This document shows, piece after piece, positions 30,899 to 39,738 of a stretch of 45,689 nucleotides of DNA. A model generated the notes under the pieces. The model had not been told where the DNA came from, did not search any database, and saw only the letters and a program-made list of their open reading frames with translations. A program made the position numbers and the translations under genes. The first letter of the stretch is position 1, and every line of letters starts with the position of its first letter. Origin of the DNA: Oscillospiraceae bacterium (GTDB lineage: Bacteria > Bacillota > Clostridia > Oscillospirales > Oscillospiraceae). Location: assembly GCA_022793095.1 (NCBI GenBank), contig JAAWCD010000071.1, forward strand, positions 1-45,689. The letters run 5' to 3'.

Positions 30899-32809
30899 AT
30901 GTCTGTCATCCCGATGCGCCTGGTGACGCTGGCCGGACCGTTGGAGCAGTTTGACGGGGTTATGCGGGCCTGCGTCGTCGACCGGGAATTTCAGCCAGAA
31001 AACGCGCTCCAGCTGATGCAGGAGATCAAGGACCTGCGCCCGATGGAGATGAACAATCCCTACTCGGTGCCCCTCCGCAAGGCGGAAGGGCTGGCGGAGA
31101 CCGGCGGCGTCAAATTGGAGTACGTCCCCTTCGACGGGGAAGGGGATCATCTGGAGGAGGCCATGGCCTATCTGGACGGACTGACCAGCCGCCTGTCCGA
31201 GTTGAGCGCACGGCAGGCGGAGCTTCAGCAGAAGGTGGAGCACAACCGGGCCAGCGCCTACCAGCTTGAACACATTCAGGGAATGACGGAGAACCTGGAG
31301 GAGCTGCGAAGCATGCGCTACGCCAGGTTCCGGTACGGCTATTTGCCCCGGGAGGTCTACAACAGCTTTGCCAGCTCCATCAACGCCCGGGAGGATACTT
31401 TTTTCTTTCCCACCTGTGTGGAGGATAAAAACGTTTACGCCGTCTACTTCACCACTCGGGAGCGGCAGGGAGAGGTAGACGCCATGTTTACCTCCCTCCA
31501 CTTCGTCCGGATTCGGCTGGATACCGAGCTGGGCGGAACGGCAGAGGAGGGGCTGGACCGGCTGAGCGGAGATACCCGGAAAGTGGAAGCGGAGCTGATG
31601 GGAATTCAGCGGGAGCTGGATGAGATTCGGGTCCGGGAGCGGGAGACCTTTCTTCGATACACCTCCTGGCTCCGCTACCGGTGGGAGTGCTATGAGCTGC
31701 GCCGGTACGCGGCCCAGTCGCGGGAAACCTTCTATCTCACAGGTTGGGTGCCGGAGGACGTGTTGGAGGCATTTTTGAAGAATGTGGAGGCCCATGAGGA
31801 GCTGTCCTGCGTGACGGACAGCGCGGCGGACGTGCCTCTCACGCCGCCCACAAAGCTGAAGTCCAACTTCCTTTCCCGGATTTTCCGGCCCTTTTTGGAG
31901 ATGTACGGACTGCCAAGCTATGATGAGCTGGACCCGTCCCTGTTTATGGCAATCACCTACACCCTGTTTTTCGGCATTATGTTCGGAGACCTGGGTCAGG
32001 GGCTGGCCCTGGCGGCCACCGGTCTGTTCCTTTGGAAGAAGAAACGGATGTGGCTGGGGGGGATCATCACCTGCTGCGGCTGCGCCGGCGCGGTGTTCGG
32101 GTGCGTTTACAACAGCGTGTTCGGATTTGAAGGAGTGCTGCCTTGGGAAGGATTCGCCATACTGGAGGGCAACCATGTCATGCTGCTGCTCATCGCCTCC
32201 ATGGTGCTGGGAGTGAGCATGCTCCTGTTTGTTATGGTGCTTAACATCGCCAACGGCCTCAGGCAGAAGAACTATGAGAAGATCCTATTCGGGCCCAACG
32301 GAGCGGCAGGAATTGTGTTTTACGCCGGAATTCTGATTGCGGGTCTGGCCACGGCGGTGGGCGGCGTCAACCTGTTTGTGCCGGTCTACGTGCTGCCGGT
32401 GTTGGTGCTGCCGCTGGTGCTCATGCTGCTGAAAGAGCCCTTGGTTGATCTGCTGAACGGGCACAAGGACTGGTATAAAATTTCCTGGGGCGGGCTGCTG
32501 TCCACCGGATTTTTTGAGTTGTTTGAGACCATGCTGTCCTACTTGACCAACACCTTGTCCTTCATGCGGGTGGGCGCTTACGCCATTACCCATGTGGGCC
32601 TGATGATGGTGATTCAGATGCTGGCCGGGTCCAATATGAATCCCATTGTGATTGTTCTGGGCAACGTGTTTGTCATGGGCTTTGAAGGGCTGCTGGTGGG
32701 GATTCAGGTGCTGCGTCTGGAGTTCTACGAGCTGTTCGGCCGGTTCTATGACGACGGCGGCGTGGCTTACGGGCCCAAGGTTATCGACTACACGGCACGG
32801 AGTACCTGA
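30899..32809 (+). CDS. ntpI: V-type ATPase membrane subunit I (a subunit)
   Basis: 636 residues. The cytoplasmic N-terminal half has long coiled coils (LSELSARQAELQQKVEHNRASAYQLEHIQGM). The C-terminal half has seven to eight membrane helices that form the ion half-channels. Family marks are LDPSLFMAITYTLFFGIMFGDLGQGL, ETMLSYLTNTLSFMRVGAYAITHVGLM (with the essential Arg) and the closing RLEFYELFGRFYDDGGVAYGP. The ATG at 30899 has AAAGGAGGTGGAG. A left-half palindrome repeat begins 12 bp after the stop. Confidence 0.95.
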   Translation: MSVIPMRLVTLAGPLEQFDGVMRACVVDREFQPENALQLMQEIKDLRPMEMNNPYSVPLRKAEGLAETGGVKLEYVPFDGEGDHLEEAMAYLDGLTSRLSELSARQAELQQKVEHNRASAYQLEHIQGMTENLEELRSMRYARFRYGYLPREVYNSFASSINAREDTFFFPTCVEDKNVYAVYFTTRERQGEVDAMFTSLHFVRIRLDTELGGTAEEGLDRLSGDTRKVEAELMGIQRELDEIRVRERETFLRYTSWLRYRWECYELRRYAAQSRETFYLTGWVPEDVLEAFLKNVEAHEELSCVTDSAADVPLTPPTKLKSNFLSRIFRPFLEMYGLPSYDELDPSLFMAITYTLFFGIMFGDLGQGLALAATGLFLWKKKRMWLGGIITCCGCAGAVFGCVYNSVFGFEGVLPWEGFAILEGNHVMLLLIASMVLGVSMLLFVMVLNIANGLRQKNYEKILFGPNGAAGIVFYAGILIAGLATAVGGVNLFVPVYVLPVLVLPLVLMLLKEPLVDLLNGHKDWYKISWGGLLSTGFFELFETMLSYLTNTLSFMRVGAYAITHVGLMMVIQMLAGSNMNPIVIVLGNVFVMGFEGLLVGIQVLRLEFYELFGRFYDDGGVAYGPKVIDYTARST

Positions 32810-32821
32810 GGATTTCCTTCT

Positions 32822-32860
32822 GTTCTTTTCTTGAACGAAAAGAACCAAAAGAACTTTAAA
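32822..32860 (+). repeat. Palindrome-family repeat, 'left' half, between ntpI and ntpK
   Basis: GTTCTTTTCTT-GAAC-AAAAGAAC-like palindrome followed by CAAAAGAACTTTAAA, 12 bp after the ntpI stop and about 40 bp before the ntpK start. Confidence 0.8.
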
Positions 32861-32873
32861 CTGTTTCGACTGA

Positions 32874-33326
<453 letters not shown>

Positions 33327-33336
33327 GGAAGCCGTC

Positions 33337-33645
33337 ATGCGGTATTATGTGATTGCCGACAACAACGACACCCATGTGGGCATGCGTCTGGCTGGCATTG
33401 AAGGCGAGGTCTGCCGCACAGCGGCGGAGGCGAAGGACGCCATCCGGCGGGCGGCGGAGGACCCGGAGATTGGGATTCTGCTGATTACGGAGTGTCTGGC
33501 CGAACAGTGTCAAGACCTGCTTGCGCCAATGAAGATGAATTTAAGGGTGCCGCTGGTGGTGGAGATTCCGGACCGGAACAGCAAGGGCCGGACGTCGGAT
33601 TCCATCACGCGCTACATTCAGGAGGCCATTGGCGTTAAATTGTGA
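33337..33645 (+). CDS. ntpG: V-type ATPase central-stalk subunit F
   Basis: 102 residues. Small alpha/beta rotor subunit bound to subunit D. The pattern MRYYVIADNNDTHVGMRLAGIEGEVCRTAAEAKDAIRRAAEDPEIGILLITECLAEQC...VPLVVEIPD is typical of F subunits (strand, G-x-R-L-A-G, then I-L-L-I-T-E). The ATG at 33337 has TGAGGAAG just after the ntpK stop; an upstream in-frame stretch overlaps ntpK and is not used. A left-half repeat lies between it and ntpE. Confidence 0.92.
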   Translation: MRYYVIADNNDTHVGMRLAGIEGEVCRTAAEAKDAIRRAAEDPEIGILLITECLAEQCQDLLAPMKMNLRVPLVVEIPDRNSKGRTSDSITRYIQEAIGVKL

Positions 33646-33656
33646 TGCCGTCTATA

Positions 33657-33687
33657 TTTCTTGAAAAAAGAAGCAAAGAAGAACTCT
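33657..33687 (+). repeat. Palindrome-family repeat, degenerate 'left' half, between ntpG and ntpE
   Basis: TTTCTTGAAAAAAGAAGCAAAGAAGAACTCT, given here in parts: core TTTCTTGAAAAAAGAAG then CAAAGAAGAACT. It starts 11 bp after the ntpG stop and ends about 25 bp before the site GTGAGGTGG of ntpE. Confidence 0.65.
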
Positions 33688-33724
33688 AGGCTGTTTTCCT
33701 TAAGATTGATTGTGAGGTGGCGGT

Positions 33725-34327
33725 ATGCCTCTATTCGACAAAAAACTGATACGCTTCACCCAGATGATGATGTCGGAAGCCGACGCGGAAACCAGGGCGG
33801 CGGAGTCGGAGATCAGAGAGGCCCGGGAAACCGCCCGGGCGGAGGCGGAGGATCAGGTCCTTCAGGAGTCCTATCAATATATCAAGACCGAGGTGGCGCG
33901 GCTTCGTACCGAGTCGGGACGCCGCATCTCCCGTCAGATGCAGGAGAACCGGAAGAAGCTCTACCTGCGGCGGGAAGAGATGGCGGGCGAGGTGTTCGAG
34001 GTGGTCCGGGGCAAGCTGCGGGCTTATGTGGAAACACCCGCCTATGAGGCGCGGCTGCGTGCGCTGCTGGCCGGGGCCATGGAGCGGGTCGGGCAGGTCA
34101 CCCGGCTGACGGTGTTTCTGCGGAAGCAGGACATGAAGTATGGGCCCAAGCTGGCCGCTGCCGCCGGCAAGGTCCAGCTGGCCCTGGAGGAGGGAGATTT
34201 CCTGCTGGGCGGGCTGACCATTGAGTCGGAAGAGAAGAAGCTCCGGGTGGACGCCACCTTTGACACCGCGCTGGAGGAGCTGAGCGGCCACTTTGCCGAG
34301 CAGTTCGGCCTGAGTCTGGCAGATTGA
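33725..34327 (+). CDS. ntpE: V-type ATPase peripheral-stalk subunit E
   Basis: 200 residues. The N-terminal half is a charged coiled coil (SEADAETRAAESEIREARETARAEAEDQVLQESYQYI); the C-terminal half is the globular head-binding domain ending LLGGLTIESEEKKLRVDATFDTALEELSGHFAEQFG, the usual G-G-x-x-x-x-S...DNTF/DATF-type close of E subunits. It pairs with ntpF to form the stator. The start has a GAGGTGG site. ntpA follows within a few bases. Confidence 0.9.
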   Translation: MPLFDKKLIRFTQMMMSEADAETRAAESEIREARETARAEAEDQVLQESYQYIKTEVARLRTESGRRISRQMQENRKKLYLRREEMAGEVFEVVRGKLRAYVETPAYEARLRALLAGAMERVGQVTRLTVFLRKQDMKYGPKLAAAAGKVQLALEEGDFLLGGLTIESEEKKLRVDATFDTALEELSGHFAEQFGLSLAD

Positions 34328-34338
34328 GGATGATGACG

Positions 34339-36102
34339 ATGAGCGAATATTATATCCACGGCGTCAACGGCCCGGTGGTCACGGTCAAGGGAGGCCGGGG
34401 GCTGGCCATGATGGACCTGGTCCACGTGGGAGATGAACAGCTGGTGGGCGAAGTGGTGGGCGTGGAAGGCGACACGGCCACGGTCCAGGTCTACGAGGAC
34501 ACCACCGGCCTGGCTCCGGGCCAGCCGGTGGTCAGTCAGGAAGCGCCGCTGTCCATTCTGCTGGGGCCCGGCCTGCTGACCAACATTTTTGACGGGATTG
34601 CCCGGCCGCTGAAGACCATCGAGGAGCAAAGCGGCGCGTTTATTGGCCGGGGACTGAACCTGCCCGCTCTGGACACGGAAAAGACTTGGGATGCCACGGT
34701 GGCGGTCAAGGTGGGAGACGAGGTGAAGCCGGGGACGCTGTACGCCTCCTGTCCGGAGACGTCTTTGATTACTCACCGCTGCATTGTGCCTGCCGGCGTG
34801 TCCGGAACGGTCACTTGGACGGCGGAAAACGGCGCGTACAACGTGACAGAGCCTTTGATTGAGGTGACTGGCCAGCGGGGACGGGCGGTGAAGCTGTGCC
34901 TGGCCCAGCAATGGCCCATCCGGACGCCGCGGCCCATGGGGCAGCGGCTGGCCATTGAGCGGCCGCTGATTACGGGACAGCGGATTATTGACACACTGTT
35001 TCCCATTGGGAAGGGCGGGTGCGCCGCTATTCCCGGCCCCTTCGGCGCGGGGAAGACCATGACCCAGCATCAGCTGGCCAAATGGTCTGACGCAGATATC
35101 ATTGTGTATTTGGGCTGTGGCGAGCGGGGCAACGAGATGACCCAGGCTCTGGAGGAGTTTTCTGAGCTGCTGGACCCCAAGAGCCACCAGCCGCTGATGA
35201 ACCGGACAATTCTGATTGCCAACACCTCCAACATGCCGGTGGCGGCCCGAGAGGCCTCGGTGTACACGGGCATGACCATGGCGGAGTACTACCGGGACAT
35301 GGGCTATCACGTGGCGCTGATGGCGGACTCCACGTCCCGATGGGCGGAGGCTCTGCGTGAGATTTCCGGACGGCTGGAGGAGATGCCGGCGGAGGAGGGG
35401 TTCCCCGCCTATCTGGCCTCCCGCCTGGCGGAGTTCTACGAGCGGGCGGGCTACATTCAGACCTTGGAGGGCCGGGAGGGCTCCGTGACCGTCATCGGCG
35501 CGGTGTCCCCTCAGGGCGGCGACTTTTCCGAGCCTGTCACCCAGAACACCAAGCGGTTTGTCCGCTGCTTCTGGGGGCTGGACCGGTCTCTGGCCTACGC
35601 CCGGCATTTTCCTTCCATCAACTGGCTGACCTCCTACTCGGAGTATGCCGCTGATCTGACTCCCTGGTATGACGAACAGGTGGGCCAGAGCTTCGCGGCC
35701 TGCCGGCAGCGGATCTCCAATATTTTGCAGGAAGAGGCTCAGTTGATGGAGATTGTCAAGCTCATTGGCGCGGATATCCTGCCGGAGGATCAGAAGCTGG
35801 TGATCGAGACGGCCCGGCTTATCCGGGTGGGCTTTCTCCAACAGAACGCCTACAATGACATTGACACCTATGTGCCCCTGGAAAAGCAGCTGCGGATGAT
35901 GGAACTCATTCTGGCGCTGTACGACGGCGGGCGGAAGCTGATTGAGCGCTCCATCCCCTTGAATCAGCTCAAGGATACGGGCATCTTCGACCGGCTGGCC
36001 AAGATCAAATATGAGGTTCCCAACGATCGGCTTTCCATGTTCTCCGAGTATGAGAGGGCCATTCAGGAAGCGCTGGCTACGGTGGAACAGGCAAATATCT
36101 AA
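34339..36102 (+). CDS. ntpA: V-type ATPase catalytic subunit A
   Basis: 587 residues. Catalytic head subunit. The N-terminal barrel (YYIHGVNGPVVTVKGG) is followed by the non-homologous bulge region, Walker A GPFGAGKT (233-240), the catalytic Glu in YLGCGERGNEMT, Walker B VALMADSTSRWAEALRE, and the C-terminal helical domain. Three ATGs lie near the start; 34339 is chosen because GAGG lies nine bases upstream. The TAA stop at 36100-36102 lies inside the CTAAG flank of MITE-A copy 2, so the insertion sits exactly at the end of the gene. Confidence 0.97.
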   Translation: MSEYYIHGVNGPVVTVKGGRGLAMMDLVHVGDEQLVGEVVGVEGDTATVQVYEDTTGLAPGQPVVSQEAPLSILLGPGLLTNIFDGIARPLKTIEEQSGAFIGRGLNLPALDTEKTWDATVAVKVGDEVKPGTLYASCPETSLITHRCIVPAGVSGTVTWTAENGAYNVTEPLIEVTGQRGRAVKLCLAQQWPIRTPRPMGQRLAIERPLITGQRIIDTLFPIGKGGCAAIPGPFGAGKTMTQHQLAKWSDADIIVYLGCGERGNEMTQALEEFSELLDPKSHQPLMNRTILIANTSNMPVAAREASVYTGMTMAEYYRDMGYHVALMADSTSRWAEALREISGRLEEMPAEEGFPAYLASRLAEFYERAGYIQTLEGREGSVTVIGAVSPQGGDFSEPVTQNTKRFVRCFWGLDRSLAYARHFPSINWLTSYSEYAADLTPWYDEQVGQSFAACRQRISNILQEEAQLMEIVKLIGADILPEDQKLVIETARLIRVGFLQQNAYNDIDTYVPLEKQLRMMELILALYDGGRKLIERSIPLNQLKDTGIFDRLAKIKYEVPNDRLSMFSEYERAIQEALATVEQANI

Positions 36103-36268
36103 GAAGCTGTATTCATAACCATTGAACGGCATCTGAACTCGTCTTTTGCCGTCATGCCGCGCCGATTTTTCTTGGAATCCACCAAGGATTCCGGCGAAAA
36201 ATTGGCTTGCCTGACAACAAAATCCTTCGTCCATCTGCCATTCCCCGGTTATGAATACAGCTTCTAAG
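36099..36268 (-). mobile_element. MITE-A copy 2 (160 bp) flanked by CTAAG, between ntpA and ntpB
   Basis: The element 36104-36263 is in inverted orientation to copy 1 (17678-17837) and about 96% identical. It carries AAGCTGTATTCATAACC at one end and its complement at the other, with CTAAG on both outer sides. It lies inside the operon, between the A and B subunit genes, and has no terminator-like T-run. Confidence 0.9.
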
Positions 36269-36277
36269 ACCGGAAGG

Positions 36278-36334
36278 GGCAAAACGCAGTTTTGCCGAAA
36301 CGTTCTTTTGCTTCTTTTCTTTCAAGAAAAGAAG
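36278..36334 (+). repeat. Palindrome-family repeat, 'right' half with extra hairpin, ahead of ntpB
   Basis: Hairpin GGCAAAAC-GCA-GTTTTGCC, then GTTCTTTTGCTTC, then TTTTCTT-TC-AAGAAAAG. It ends about 10 bases before the AAGGGGTG site of ntpB. It is the close relative of the element ahead of ilvB (4857-4922). Confidence 0.82.
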
Positions 36335-36352
36335 ACAATAAGGGGTGATACC

Positions 36353-37762
36353 ATGCGTACAGAATATATTGGGCTGTCCGACCTGTCCGGCTCGCTGATT
36401 GCGCTGGAAGGCGTGACGGGCGCTTCCTACGACGAAATGGCGGAGGTCACGCTGGACAATGGCGAGCGGCGCTACGGGCGGGTCATTCTGATTGATGGAG
36501 ACCGGGTGGTGCTCCAGGTGTTTGAGGGCACCCGCGGCATCTCGCTGGAGAATGCCCGGACCCATTTCACGGGCCGCCCGATGGAAATCGCGCTGTCCAA
36601 GGAGATGCTGGGCCGCATTTTTGACGGGGCGGGCCGTCCCAACGACGGGCTGGGTGAGCTGTACCCGGAGGAGCGGCGGAACATCAACGGGTCCGCCATC
36701 AATCCGGTGAGCCGCCAGTACCCCAGAAGCTGCATTTACACGGGCATCTCTGCCATTGACGGCACAGCTACTCTGATTCGGGGGCAGAAGCTGCCCATTT
36801 TCTCCGGCTCGGGCATGAAGCACAACCAGCTGGCGGCTCAGATGGTCCGTCAGGCCCAGGTGGCGGGGGACGATGGAGAATTCGCCATTGTGTTCGCGGC
36901 CATGGGTGTCAAAAACGACGACGCGGACTTTTTCCGGAAGAATTTCGAGGCGGCGGGGGCCCTTCAGCGGGTGGTCATGTTTTTGAATCTGGCCTCCGAC
37001 CCCATCATCGAGCGGATTCTGACCCCCCGATGTGCACTGACCGCAGCGGAGTTCCTTGCCTTTCAGCACGGGTATCATGTGCTGGTCATCCTCACGGATA
37101 TGACCTCTTACTGTGAGGCGGTCCGGGAATTCTCCTCCTCCAAGGGTGAGATTCCTTCCCGAAAGGGATTTCCGTCCTACCTTTACTCAGACCTGGCCTC
37201 GCTGTACGAGCGGGCTGGCATGATTCAGGGCCGGTCCGGATCAGTCACCCAAGTGCCAGTGCTCACCATGCCCAATGATGATATCACCCATCCTATTCCG
37301 GACCTGACCGGCTATATCACCGAGGGTCAGATTGTGCTGGACCGGGATATGGAGCTGAAGGGCATCTATCCGCCCATTAACATTCTGTCCTCTCTGTCCC
37401 GCCTGATGAAGGACGGCATCGGCAAGGGCTTCACTCGGGACGACCATCCGGACCTGTCCAACCAGCTGTTCGCCTCCTACTCGAAGGTGCAGGACGCCAA
37501 GAGCCTGGCCTCGGTCATTGGTGAGGATGAGCTGTCGGATACCGACAAGCGGTATTTGGAGTTCGGGCGGGCGTTCGAGCGGTACTTCATTCACCAGGAC
37601 CTTACCGAGGACCGGAGCATTGACCAGACCCTGGATTTGGGCTGGCAGCTGTTGTCCATCCTGCCCCGTTCGGAGCTGGACCGGATGAGTCCGGCGATGA
37701 TTGACGCCCACTATGAAGAAGGTGCGTGGAAGAGCCTGGCTGGCGGGGGAGTGGCAATTTAG
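36353..37762 (+). CDS. ntpB: V-type ATPase non-catalytic subunit B
   Basis: 469 residues. Nucleotide-binding-fold head subunit that alternates with A. The start [19 protein letters not shown] and the blocks [35 protein letters not shown] and [17 protein letters not shown] (the P-loop position lacks GKT, as expected for B) are typical, as is [36 protein letters not shown]. The ATG at 36353 has AAGGGGTG. A left-half repeat starts within its stop codon. Confidence 0.97.
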   Translation: MRTEYIGLSDLSGSLIALEGVTGASYDEMAEVTLDNGERRYGRVILIDGDRVVLQVFEGTRGISLENARTHFTGRPMEIALSKEMLGRIFDGAGRPNDGLGELYPEERRNINGSAINPVSRQYPRSCIYTGISAIDGTATLIRGQKLPIFSGSGMKHNQLAAQMVRQAQVAGDDGEFAIVFAAMGVKNDDADFFRKNFEAAGALQRVVMFLNLASDPIIERILTPRCALTAAEFLAFQHGYHVLVILTDMTSYCEAVREFSSSKGEIPSRKGFPSYLYSDLASLYERAGMIQGRSGSVTQVPVLTMPNDDITHPIPDLTGYITEGQIVLDRDMELKGIYPPINILSSLSRLMKDGIGKGFTRDDHPDLSNQLFASYSKVQDAKSLASVIGEDELSDTDKRYLEFGRAFERYFIHQDLTEDRSIDQTLDLGWQLLSILPRSELDRMSPAMIDAHYEEGAWKSLAGGGVAI

Positions 37763-37870
37763 TTCTTTTTGCTCAAAAAAGGGTTTTAAATAATGCGGTT
37801 ACGCCAGATTTCCAGCAGACCCAGTTTGAAGTTCTTTTGGTCCTTTTCGTTCAAGAAAAGGACAGAAAAG
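37762..37870 (+). repeat. Composite left+right palindrome element between ntpB and ntpD
   Basis: Degenerate left half 37762-37790 (GTTCTTTTTGCTCAAAAAAGGG, in parts: GTTCTTTTTG, CTCAAAAAAG, TTTTAAA). Middle GTTACGCCAGATTTCCAGC. Right half 37831-37870 (GTTCTTTTGGTC, then CTTTTCGTTCAAGAAAAG). The left half starts on the last base of the ntpB stop, and the right half ends at the AAGAGGTG before ntpD. It matches the layout of the dapB-dapH element. Confidence 0.82.
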
Positions 37871-37881
37871 AGGTGTGAGTG

Positions 37882-38502
37882 ATGGCGGCAGTTCTGCCCA
37901 CAAAAGGCAACCTGATGGCGGCGAAACGGTCCCGCGCCCTGGCGCAGACCGGCTTTGAGCTGATGGACAGAAAACGGAATATCCTCGTTCGGGAGATGAT
38001 GTCTCTTTTGGAGGACGCCGGCCAAATCCAGGCCCAGATTGACACCGTTTTCGCGGAGGCCTACACCTCCCAGATGAAGGCCAACATCAAGCTCGGCATC
38101 TGCGATCGCATCGCTGAGGCCGTGGAGGTGGACGACTCTCTGGAGATTCAGTACCGTTCTGTCATGGGTGTGGAGATCCCCCACATTCCCGACCGGACGC
38201 CACCCATGCGTCTGGAGTATGGGTTTTACTCCTCTGATTCCAGCCTGGACGAGTGTTACCTGAATTTCCGGAAGGTGAAGGACCTGACCCGCAGGCTGGC
38301 GGAGATTGAGAATTCCATTTACCGCTTGGCAAACGCGGTCAAAAAGACGCAGAAGCGGGCTAATGCACTGAAAAATATTGTGATTCCCGGCTTCGACCAC
38401 ACCATCCGAGTCATTACGGAGGCGCTGGAGGAAAAGGAGCGGGAGGAGTTTGTCCGGCTGAAGGTTATCAAGCAGACCACCGGCAATTCCAGCGAAAGTT
38501 GA
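37882..38502 (+). CDS. ntpD: V-type ATPase central-stalk subunit D
   Basis: 206 residues. Long antiparallel coiled-coil axle that turns inside the A3B3 head. The start PTKGNLMAAKRSRALAQTGFELMDRKRNILVREMM is the typical D-subunit signature (P-T-K/R-x-x-L...A..G..LLK.K), and the C-terminal coil RLAEIENSIYRLANAVKKTQKRANALKNIVIPGF is equally typical. The ATG at 37882 follows AAGAGGTG. Last gene of the operon, closed by a strong terminator. Confidence 0.96.
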   Translation: MAAVLPTKGNLMAAKRSRALAQTGFELMDRKRNILVREMMSLLEDAGQIQAQIDTVFAEAYTSQMKANIKLGICDRIAEAVEVDDSLEIQYRSVMGVEIPHIPDRTPPMRLEYGFYSSDSSLDECYLNFRKVKDLTRRLAEIENSIYRLANAVKKTQKRANALKNIVIPGFDHTIRVITEALEEKEREEFVRLKVIKQTTGNSSES

Positions 38503-38507
38503 GCATG

Positions 38508-38540
38508 AAGAGCGCCTGGACATTTGTCCAGGCGCTCTTT
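38508..38540 (+). terminator. Intrinsic terminator of the V-ATPase operon
   Basis: AAGAGCGCCTGGACA (38508-38522) pairs with TGTCCAGGCGCTCTT (38525-38539), followed by TTTC. It lies 5 bp after the ntpD stop. A second short hairpin (GGGGGCTTTACCCCC) follows near 38546. Confidence 0.9.
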
Positions 38541-38582
38541 CGTGCTGGGGGCTTTACCCCCAGACCCTGGCAGGGGGCGGCG

Positions 38583-39659
38583 CTATGCCATAGCTTGCTG
38601 ATAAAAGGCGAGATTTTCCGTCAGGCGCTGCTTGTAGGGGGCCAGCTCCGCCGCTCTGCGGCCGGCCTCCAGGGCTTCCCCATAGCGGCCTGTGTAGTAG
38701 CAGCCCAGCGCCAGCAGGTCGTACGGCAGGTCGTTCCAGGCGTCTCCCTCGCAGATGTAGCTTCTGGGCCGCTCGGTCCGCTTCAACGCTTCCCGGGCCA
38801 GCCACGCCACGCCGTCCCAGTCTTTCTGTCCGGCCAGATAAGAGGCGAAGTCAAGGAAGGGCTCCCGAAGGTGGGGCGCTTCCGCAATTCCCCGGTGGAA
38901 CCAATGCCGGGCCTGCCCATCGTCTCCCTTATGTGCGTAGGACCGGGCCAGATAGCGCATGGAAGCGCTCCGTTCGTCCGCCCAGCTGGCTTCGGGCATG
39001 GCGATATGCAGCTTGAGGACGCGGATGCAGTTGTCCCAGTCCTCATGGAAGAAGTATTCCCGGCCCAGGTAGTGGGTGTTTCGGTCGTTGTGAGGGTTTT
39101 CCGAGACCGCCAGCTCCAGAAGCGGCAGATACTGCCCCCGTGATTTGGATGGGTCCGCATGATGCTCCAGCCGGACGCCTTCCGCGAAGCGGGACATGCA
39201 GGGGCCATCGCCAGACCATTCCAGCACCTCATGGACCGGATTGACCCAACGGAAGCCCTGCCGTGTGTGGATTTTTTCAATCCAGAACACATAGCCTTCC
39301 GAGCCATCCGGGTTGAAGTTCCATGTGTAGCGGTAGCGGAGCTGCCGGATCTCCGGCGTCCAGACCTGTTCCAGAGCCTGCCGCCAGCCGGGCTGAAAGA
39401 ATTCGTCCAGGTCCGTGCAGACGCAGAGGTCCGCATCTTCCGGCACTAGGTCCAGGGAGCGGTTTCGCGCGGTGTCAAACCGCCAGGGAGAGATCACCTC
39501 TTCCGTCACCTGTGCGCCTCTGGCCCGCAGCCGGACTGGGGTGCCGTCACTGGAGCCGGTGTCCAGAACGACGACCTGATCCGCTTCCAGCATGGAATCC
39601 ATCCAGCGGTCCACAAACTGGGCCTCGTTTTTACAAATTGCGTAGACTACGATTTTCAT
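38583..39659 (-). CDS. Family 2 glycosyltransferase with C-terminal TPR-like region
   Basis: 358 residues. The N-terminal GT-A domain of the WcaA/SunS-like family 2 type is clear: IVVYAICKNEAQFVDRWMDSMLEADQVVVLDTGSSDGT, then the acidic metal motif LCVCTDLDEFF, and WVNPVHEVLEW. The C-terminal 170 residues are TPR-like helical repeats (YLGREYFFHEDWDNCIRVLKLHI, YLARSYAHKGDDGQARHWFHRGI). In Clostridia and Bacillus, such transferases next to collagen-like genes glycosylate the collagen repeats, which fits the gene directly upstream. The start has GGAGACC. It may be read through from the collagen gene. Confidence 0.87.
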   Translation of the reverse strand: MKIVVYAICKNEAQFVDRWMDSMLEADQVVVLDTGSSDGTPVRLRARGAQVTEEVISPWRFDTARNRSLDLVPEDADLCVCTDLDEFFQPGWRQALEQVWTPEIRQLRYRYTWNFNPDGSEGYVFWIEKIHTRQGFRWVNPVHEVLEWSGDGPCMSRFAEGVRLEHHADPSKSRGQYLPLLELAVSENPHNDRNTHYLGREYFFHEDWDNCIRVLKLHIAMPEASWADERSASMRYLARSYAHKGDDGQARHWFHRGIAEAPHLREPFLDFASYLAGQKDWDGVAWLAREALKRTERPRSYICEGDAWNDLPYDLLALGCYYTGRYGEALEAGRRAAELAPYKQRLTENLAFYQQAMA

Positions 39660-39690
39660 ACAGGTCTCCCATTTTGATAATGTTACGAAG

Positions 39691-39720
39691 GCCGGGAGGG
39701 CCTCTGCCCTCCCGGCTTTT
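39691..39720. terminator. Stem-loop between collagen-like and glycosyltransferase genes
   Basis: GCCGGGAGGGC (39691-39701), loop CTCT, GCCCTCCCGGC (39706-39716). A T-run follows on the plus strand only. On the minus strand, which carries both genes, it could give partial termination. Confidence 0.7.
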
Positions 39721-39738
39721 GTGTAGCTGCTTGACGGA

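Noticed and set aside
34042-36282. Very long open frame opposite ntpA
   Set aside because: Antisense shadow of a conserved V-ATPase gene; part of it is MITE-A sequence.
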